The notes beneath the pieces were generated by a model. The model was not told where the DNA came from. It made no database searches and worked only from the letters and a program-made list of their open reading frames with translations. 64,000 nucleotides of DNA. Origin: Leucobacter tenebrionis (lineage in GTDB: Bacteria; Actinomycetota; Actinomycetes; Actinomycetales; Microbacteriaceae). Shown here in pieces: positions 58,652-64,000 of the stretch (its first letter is position 1; every line of letters starts with the position of its first letter). The position numbers were made by a program, and so were the translations under genes. Where the stretch lies: the NCBI RefSeq assembly GCF_019884725.1, contig NZ_CP082322.1:3286001-3350000 (forward strand), read 5' to 3'.

Positions 58652-60235
58652 CTATCGGGCGAAGCGCAGGCTCGCGTTGCCCTGGTCGGTTGCGTAGAGC
58701 TCGACGTTCACGCTGCTGCGCCCGTCCCCGGCCCCGCGCTTCGACACCTTATCCGCACCGACGCGGACCGCGCCTCCGCTCAGCCCGCGCACCTCGGCGA
58801 CGGTCCACATGTCCACGCGGTCGCCTCGGAAGCGCCGCAGCAGCTCATCGGGCAGGATGAAGCGGTAGCGCAGCGCGCCCGAGGCGTCCGGACGCCCGGC
58901 TCGACCGGGCACCGCCACGCGTCGGGCCGAGCGCCTGCCCGAGAGCAGCAGGTGCACGCGGGGCGCACCGATCGAAACGGCGTCGGTGAGACGCCGGCTG
59001 AGGCCGCGGCCGAGATGGGATCCCAGCACCGGGCGCAGCGCGCGGTGCAGGCGGTCCGCGACCCTCAGCCGCAGATCCGATGCTCTTCCCGAGCGGATCA
59101 GGGATCCTGAGCCGGATCCATCCGCGCCAGTCCCGTTGCCCATGCCCTCGACTGCGCCCGCCGCGGCATCGGCACCCGGCTCGGCGCCGGCCAGCGTGAT
59201 CGTGAGCTCGATCCCCTCGGGAACACGGACGACCGCGGTTGCGCGGGAGTGATGATCCAGCCCCGCGGCGGCCGAGATCAGCCGGTCGAGGCCCTCCACG
59301 TCGCCTGAGCGGATGAGAGCCGCCTTGCGACGATCGGTGGGGTTGGGGGCGCGTCTGTCGAGTTCGGGCGGGACCAGGTCCCGGAGGAACGCCCGATGCA
59401 GCGAGACCCACTCGCGCTTCCGGTCGGCGTCCATCGCCAGCCAGCGCCGGGGCGCGTAGAACCGCAGCCCCTTCCGGGTGAAGAACTGCCACACGAGTCT
59501 GGCGGCGCGCTCGGGATCGGGCACGCCCTCGAGCAGCGTCTGCGCGATGCGGCGGCAGGAGGAGACGTAGTTCTCGGGGTCGATGCTGCGGGCGGAGATG
59601 TTCTGCCCGTCATCGCGCAGCGCGATGAAGTAGAGGGGATCCTGCCCGCAGAAGAGGATCTTGCGCGCGAGCACATAGGCGCGGGTGACGAAGATCCCGT
59701 CTTCGAGGCGCACGTGCTCCTCGGGGAAGCGAAGCCCGTCGCGCTCGAGCGGCTCGCGGCGGAAGAGCTTCTGCGGAGACAGCGTCTCCATGGCACGGGA
59801 GAGGCCGATGTCGCCCTGCGGGTACCGCTGGAAGAGGCTCTGGACTCCGCGCCCCGCAACGCCCTGCATGCGCGGGATCACCACGTCCGCTCCGCGCTCC
59901 TCGGCCATCGTGGCCATGGTCCTCAGCGCGTGAGGCGCGATCGTGTCGTCGGAGTCCATGAAGAAGACGAACTCGCCGCGGGCCCGCTCCAGCCCGCGAT
60001 TGCGAGGCGCACCGGGCCAGCCGCTGTTCTCCTGGTGGATCACCGTGAGCCGCTCGTCGAGCTCGTCGAAGCGATCAAGCTCCTCGCCCGAACCGTCGGT
60101 CGAGCCGTCGTCGACGGCGATCACCTCGAGGGACTCGACGTCCTGAGCCAGTACGGACTCCAGTGTGGCGGTGAGGTACGGCATGGAGTTGTACACCGGA
60201 ATCACGACGCTCACCAGCGGGGCGGAAACAGTCAC
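58652..60235 (-). CDS. Family 2 glycosyltransferase (wall polymer type)
   Basis: A 527-residue protein. The GT-A fold starts VSVVIPVYNSMPYLTATLESVLAQ and continues with AVDDGSTDGSGEELD, HQENSGWPGAPRNRGLERARGEFVFFMDSDD (DxD) and a later EDGIFVTRAY motif. The C-terminal ~230 residues are a separate, poorly conserved domain. It resembles glycosyltransferases of teichoic acid-like polymers. I chose GTG 60235 because GGAGGAG lies 7 bases before it on the minus strand; the longer open frame has no such site. It ends 17 bases from the convergent pseudouridine synthase gene. Confidence 0.8.
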   Translation of the reverse strand: MTVSAPLVSVVIPVYNSMPYLTATLESVLAQDVESLEVIAVDDGSTDGSGEELDRFDELDERLTVIHQENSGWPGAPRNRGLERARGEFVFFMDSDDTIAPHALRTMATMAEERGADVVIPRMQGVAGRGVQSLFQRYPQGDIGLSRAMETLSPQKLFRREPLERDGLRFPEEHVRLEDGIFVTRAYVLARKILFCGQDPLYFIALRDDGQNISARSIDPENYVSSCRRIAQTLLEGVPDPERAARLVWQFFTRKGLRFYAPRRWLAMDADRKREWVSLHRAFLRDLVPPELDRRAPNPTDRRKAALIRSGDVEGLDRLISAAAGLDHHSRATAVVRVPEGIELTITLAGAEPGADAAAGAVEGMGNGTGADGSGSGSLIRSGRASDLRLRVADRLHRALRPVLGSHLGRGLSRRLTDAVSIGAPRVHLLLSGRRSARRVAVPGRAGRPDASGALRYRFILPDELLRRFRGDRVDMWTVAEVRGLSGGAVRVGADKVSKRGAGDGRSSVNVELYATDQGNASLRFAR

Positions 60236-60434
60236 AGCGGCTCTCCTCCTCGACGTCCGCCTCCTCCCCAGAGGCGCCGTCGACGTCACTGTATCGCGTG
60301 GGAGCCGCCGGATGCTGGGGAATCTCAGGGCCTTGACAGCGTGCTTTCCGGCGGGTCGGGCCCGACGTGCCAGCGCCGCCGCCTCAGTACGCCGCAGCGG
60401 GGCGCTGAGGAGACGCTGATTCGGCCTGGTTAGC

Positions 60435-61493
60435 ATGAGGTGGATGAGGAGCGCGAACGATCGATCCGGACGCATCCGCTATCTCGAGTGGCTGCGGGCC
60501 ATCGCCATCGTGGCGGTGGTGGTGATCCACGCCTCCATCACCGAGTGGCACCAGTTGCCTCCGGAGGGCCCCCGATGGGAGGCGCTGAACTGGATCAACA
60601 GCCTGCTCCGCTTCTGCGTGCCGGTCTTCTTCATGATCTCGGGAGCCCTGTTCCTCGCACCCGAGCGCGAGTTGAGCCTTCGCGCCCTCTGGCGCAAGAA
60701 CATTCCCCGGCTGGTCGTCGCGTTCGCCTGCTGGTCGCTGTTCTTCGCCCTGATCGAGGTCTACGGGCCGAACGGCAGCCGGGATCCGGGCGAGCTCGCC
60801 CGGCGCTTCTTCACCGGGCACTTCCACCTCTGGTTCCTACTGGCTCTCATCGGGCTCTACATGGTGCTGCCGTTGCTGAGAGCGATTACGAGGGATCGGG
60901 CCATCGCCTGGTACTTCGTCGCTCTGGCGGGACCCTTCGCCTTCCTCTTCCCGCTCCTCGAACTCGTACCGGGTGCCGGCGAGGTGCTGAGCGAGGTGCT
61001 CGGCACCATGCGCGTGCAGCTGGTGCTCGGGTACTCCTCCTACTTCGTGCTGGGCTATCTGCTGAGCACCGTCGAGCCGAGGCGCGCGCGGCTCTGGTGG
61101 ATCGCCGCCGCGGGCGCCGTCGGAGCGCTCGGCATCGGCATCGGCACATCGCTCGTCTCGCGTGCCGAGGGAACCTCCGACGAGCTGTTCTTCGACTTCC
61201 TCACGCCGGGCGTCGCGCTCGTGTCAGTGGCGGTCTTCTGTCTCGCGCGGGCGTGCTGGGGCGACTCGCGCGGGCGCCTGCCGCGGGTCGCAGGAGCGCT
61301 CGCCGCGAACTCGATGGGGATCTATCTGGTGCACCCCTTCTTCCAGTGGGTCTACAAGCAGTTCGGCCTCACCACGGATATCGCGCCGGTGCTCGTGTCG
61401 GTGCCTCTGCTGGCGACGCTCGTGATGATCCCGAGCCTCGCGGTCGCGGCGCTGCTGCGACGGGTGCCTGTCGCGGGCCGGTTCCTGGCGTAG
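60435..61493 (+). CDS. Membrane acyltransferase (acyltransferase family 3)
   Basis: A 352-residue protein with about ten membrane helices. [23 protein letters not shown] is the typical N-terminal R/H motif of the OafA/YrhL type, and [15 protein letters not shown] near the end is the conserved SxxxYxxHP-like segment. Proteins of this family O-acetylate or O-acylate cell-surface polysaccharides. It is divergent from the GT2 glycosyltransferase with 199 bases between, which suggests a small wall-modification unit. The start may be ATG 60435 or ATG 60444. Confidence 0.82.
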   Translation: MRWMRSANDRSGRIRYLEWLRAIAIVAVVVIHASITEWHQLPPEGPRWEALNWINSLLRFCVPVFFMISGALFLAPERELSLRALWRKNIPRLVVAFACWSLFFALIEVYGPNGSRDPGELARRFFTGHFHLWFLLALIGLYMVLPLLRAITRDRAIAWYFVALAGPFAFLFPLLELVPGAGEVLSEVLGTMRVQLVLGYSSYFVLGYLLSTVEPRRARLWWIAAAGAVGALGIGIGTSLVSRAEGTSDELFFDFLTPGVALVSVAVFCLARACWGDSRGRLPRVAGALAANSMGIYLVHPFFQWVYKQFGLTTDIAPVLVSVPLLATLVMIPSLAVAALLRRVPVAGRFLA

Positions 61494-61557
61494 GGCGTGG
61501 TGCTCACCGTCAGCGGTGCGCGGTACCCTGGATGGGTCGGCGAAAGGGGCTCATCCG

Positions 61558-64000
61558 GTGTCTGAGAAAGACGGTTTCGTACACCTGCACGTGCACAGTG
61601 AGTACTCGATGCTCGACGGTGCGGCGCGAGTGGGGCCGCTCATGGACGCAGCGGTGGCGCAGGGGATGCCCGCTATCGCGGTCACCGACCACGGCAACAC
61701 CTTCGGCGCCTTCGATTTCTGGAAGCAGGCGCGGGATCGCGGCCTCAACCCGATCATCGGCATCGAGGCCTATCTGACTCCGGGTACGCATCGCTCGGAT
61801 CGCACGCGCGTGCGGTGGGGCGACGGCGCGGGCGACGACGTGTCCGGCGCAGGGGCGTACACCCACATGACGATGCTCTCCGAGAACACCGAGGGCATGC
61901 ACAACCTCTTCCGGCTCTCGAGCTACTCCTCGATGGAGGGGTACTACTTCAAACCCCGCATGGACCGTGAGCTGCTGCAGACCTACGGCAAGGGCATCAT
62001 CGCCACGACCGGGTGCCCCTCGGGCGAGATCCAGACCCGTCTGCGGCTCGGCCAGTACGACGAGGCGGTGAAGGCCGCCGCCGAGTTCCAGGACATCTTC
62101 GGCAAGGAGAACTTCTACTGCGAGCTGATGGATCACGGCCTCGACATCGAGCGCCAGGTGCAGTCAGACCTCATCAAGATCGCGCGCGACCTGAATATCC
62201 CGCTCGTCGCCACGAACGACCTGCACTACGTGCACGAGGCCGATGCGGGGGCCCACTCGGCGCTGCTCTGCGTGCAGTCGGGTTCGCGACTCGATGATCC
62301 GAACCGGTTCCAGTTCAACGGCTCGGGCTACTACCTCAAGAGCGCCGCCGAGATGCGGCACATATTCCGCGACTACCCCGAGGCATGCGACCACACGCTC
62401 GAGATCGCCGAACGCTGCAGCGTCGAGTTCAACACCTCCGCCAACTACATGCCCCGCTACCCGGTGCCCGAGGGGGAGACCGAGGACAGCTGGTTCGTGA
62501 AGGAGGTCGAGAAGGGCCTGCACTACCGTTACCCGAACGGTATCCCCGACGAGGTGCGCAAGCAGGCCGAGTACGAGATCGGCGTGATCACCCAGATGGG
62601 GTTCCCCGGGTACTTCCTCGTGGTCGCGGACTTCATCAACTGGTCGAAGGACAACGGGATCCGCGTGGGCCCGGGCCGCGGCTCCGGCGCGGGCTCGATG
62701 GTCGCGTACGCGATGAGGATCACCGACCTCGATCCGCTGCAGCACGGACTCATCTTCGAGCGCTTCCTCAACCCGGATCGCGTCTCGATGCCCGACTTCG
62801 ACGTCGACTTCGATGATCGCCGCCGCGGCGAGGTCATCAAGTACGTGACCGAGAAGTACGGCGACGAGCGCGTCGCCCAGATCGTCACCTACGGCACGAT
62901 CAAGTCGAAGCAGGCGCTCAAGGACGCCTCGCGCGTGCTGGGCTTCCCCTTCGGCATGGGGGAGAAGCTCACGAAGGCGATGCCGCCGGCGGTGATGGCG
63001 AAGGACATCCCGCTCTCGGGCATCACCGACCCCGACCATCCGCGGTACAAGGAGGCGGCCGAGTTCCGCGCCGTGCTGCAGGAGGACCCGGACGCGAAGA
63101 AGGTGTACGACACCGCGCTCGGCCTCGAGGGACTGAAGCGCCAGTGGGGCGTGCACGCGGCCGGCGTGATCATGTCGAGCGATCCGCTCATCGACATCAT
63201 CCCGCTGCAGAAGCGCGAGCAGGACGGCCAGATCGTCACGCAGTTCGACTACCCGACCTGCGAGGGCCTCGGGCTCATCAAGATGGACTTCCTGGGGCTG
63301 CGCAACCTCACGATCATCTCCGACGCCCTCGAGAACATCCGGCTGAACCGCGGCGAGGAGCTCGATCTCGAGCGGCTGCCGCTCGACGACGCCGCCTCAT
63401 ACGAGTTGCTCGCCAGGGGTGACACGCTGGGCGTGTTCCAGCTCGACGGCGGCCCGATGCGCGGTCTGCTGCGCCTCATGAAGCCCGATAACTTCGAGGA
63501 CATCTCGGCCGTGCTGGCGCTGTACCGGCCGGGTCCGATGGGTGCCGACTCCCACACCAATTACGCGCTGCGCAAGAACGGCCTGCAGGAGATCACGCCG
63601 ATCCACCCCGAGCTCGAGGAACCCCTGAAGGAGATCCTCAGCACCACCTACGGCCTCATCATCTACCAGGAGCAGGTGATGTCGATCGCGCAGAAGGTGG
63701 CCGGGTTCTCGCTCGGCCAGGCAGATATTCTGCGCCGCGCCATGGGCAAGAAGAAGAAGGCGGAGCTGGACAAGCAGTACGAGGGCTTCTCCGGCGGCAT
63801 GAGGGAGCGCGGCTACTCCGATGCTGCGATCAAGGCGCTGTGGGACATTCTGCTGCCGTTCTCCGACTACGCGTTCAACAAAGCGCACTCCGCGGCCTAC
63901 GGCGTGGTCAGCTATTGGACCGCCTACCTCAAGGAGCACTACCCGGCGGAGTACATGGCCGCTCTGCTCACGAGCGTGGGCGACTCGAAGGACAAGCTGG
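61558..64000 (+). CDS. dnaE: DNA polymerase III alpha subunit, 5' part (3' end outside window)
   Basis: The frame is open from GTG 61558 to the window end, about 814 residues of a polymerase that is normally ~1150-1190 long. The N-terminal PHP domain is marked by [13 protein letters not shown] and VTDHGNTFG. The polymerase catalytic aspartates are in [17 protein letters not shown], preceded by [16 protein letters not shown], and followed by [15 protein letters not shown] (here [21 protein letters not shown]). A start with AAAGGGG about 10 bases upstream is likely. It is the replicative polymerase of the chromosome. Confidence 0.96.
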   Translation, partial: MSEKDGFVHLHVHSEYSMLDGAARVGPLMDAAVAQGMPAIAVTDHGNTFGAFDFWKQARDRGLNPIIGIEAYLTPGTHRSDRTRVRWGDGAGDDVSGAGAYTHMTMLSENTEGMHNLFRLSSYSSMEGYYFKPRMDRELLQTYGKGIIATTGCPSGEIQTRLRLGQYDEAVKAAAEFQDIFGKENFYCELMDHGLDIERQVQSDLIKIARDLNIPLVATNDLHYVHEADAGAHSALLCVQSGSRLDDPNRFQFNGSGYYLKSAAEMRHIFRDYPEACDHTLEIAERCSVEFNTSANYMPRYPVPEGETEDSWFVKEVEKGLHYRYPNGIPDEVRKQAEYEIGVITQMGFPGYFLVVADFINWSKDNGIRVGPGRGSGAGSMVAYAMRITDLDPLQHGLIFERFLNPDRVSMPDFDVDFDDRRRGEVIKYVTEKYGDERVAQIVTYGTIKSKQALKDASRVLGFPFGMGEKLTKAMPPAVMAKDIPLSGITDPDHPRYKEAAEFRAVLQEDPDAKKVYDTALGLEGLKRQWGVHAAGVIMSSDPLIDIIPLQKREQDGQIVTQFDYPTCEGLGLIKMDFLGLRNLTIISDALENIRLNRGEELDLERLPLDDAASYELLARGDTLGVFQLDGGPMRGLLRLMKPDNFEDISAVLALYRPGPMGADSHTNYALRKNGLQEITPIHPELEEPLKEILSTTYGLIIYQEQVMSIAQKVAGFSLGQADILRRAMGKKKKAELDKQYEGFSGGMRERGYSDAAIKALWDILLPFSDYAFNKAHSAAYGVVSYWTAYLKEHYPAEYMAALLTSVGDSKDKL

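Overview
The window is high-GC actinobacterial chromosome. The 16S rRNA sequence, the GTG-rich and tightly overlapping operons, FtsR, GarA and RamB-type regulators, a kinase next to an Rv2175c-family protein, and an intact dcw cluster with Wag31/DivIVA all point to the Actinomycetes. Details of the 16S V1-V3 region and the division genes fit the family Microbacteriaceae, possibly Leucobacter. The genus is my inference and was not checked by search.

Layout. 1-3750: the 3' end of gltX, a thioredoxin-reductase-like flavoprotein, and a convergent queuosine-salvage pair (YhhQ transporter and Tgt). 3750-9910: a GT-skewed spacer, an rRNA promoter and one 16S-23S-5S operon with no spacer tRNA. 10000-16350: a six-gene Mrp cation/proton antiporter operon with a fused mrpA(B). 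16370-19680: malate synthase divergent from a RamB-type regulator. 19780-21710: garA (FHA protein), ftsR and a second MerR gene. 21800-34600: an orphan ParA, pyruvate carboxylase, peptide deformylase, long-chain acyl-CoA ligase, acyltransferase, class II DAHP synthase, a PASTA kinase of the PknL type, an Rv2175c homologue and a polyprenyl diphosphate synthase. 34670-35110: a DUF3040 membrane protein and a terminator.

35580-58640 is the division and cell-wall (dcw) cluster: mraZ, rsmH, ftsL-like, ftsI, murE, murF, mraY, murD, ftsW, murG, then a 3-kb accessory insertion (DUF559 protein, MFS transporter, palindromic repeats), then murC, ftsQ, ftsZ, yggS, sepF, yggT, divIVA, lspA and an rluD-like pseudouridine synthase. 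58650-64000: a GT2 glycosyltransferase, a divergent membrane acyltransferase and the 5' part of dnaE.

The parts connect. The kinase can be expected to act on FHA and DNA-binding partners encoded here. FtsR is known in related actinobacteria as a regulator of ftsZ, and ftsZ and the second merR gene share a dyad-like operator sequence in this window. MraZ has three boxes at an exact 10-bp period in front of its own gene. I found no CRISPR array, prophage, transposase or obviously new multi-gene system. The best leads are the shared ftsZ/merR operator, a MurE with non-standard acceptor-site motifs, and the palindrome-rich DUF559 insertion that splits the dcw cluster.
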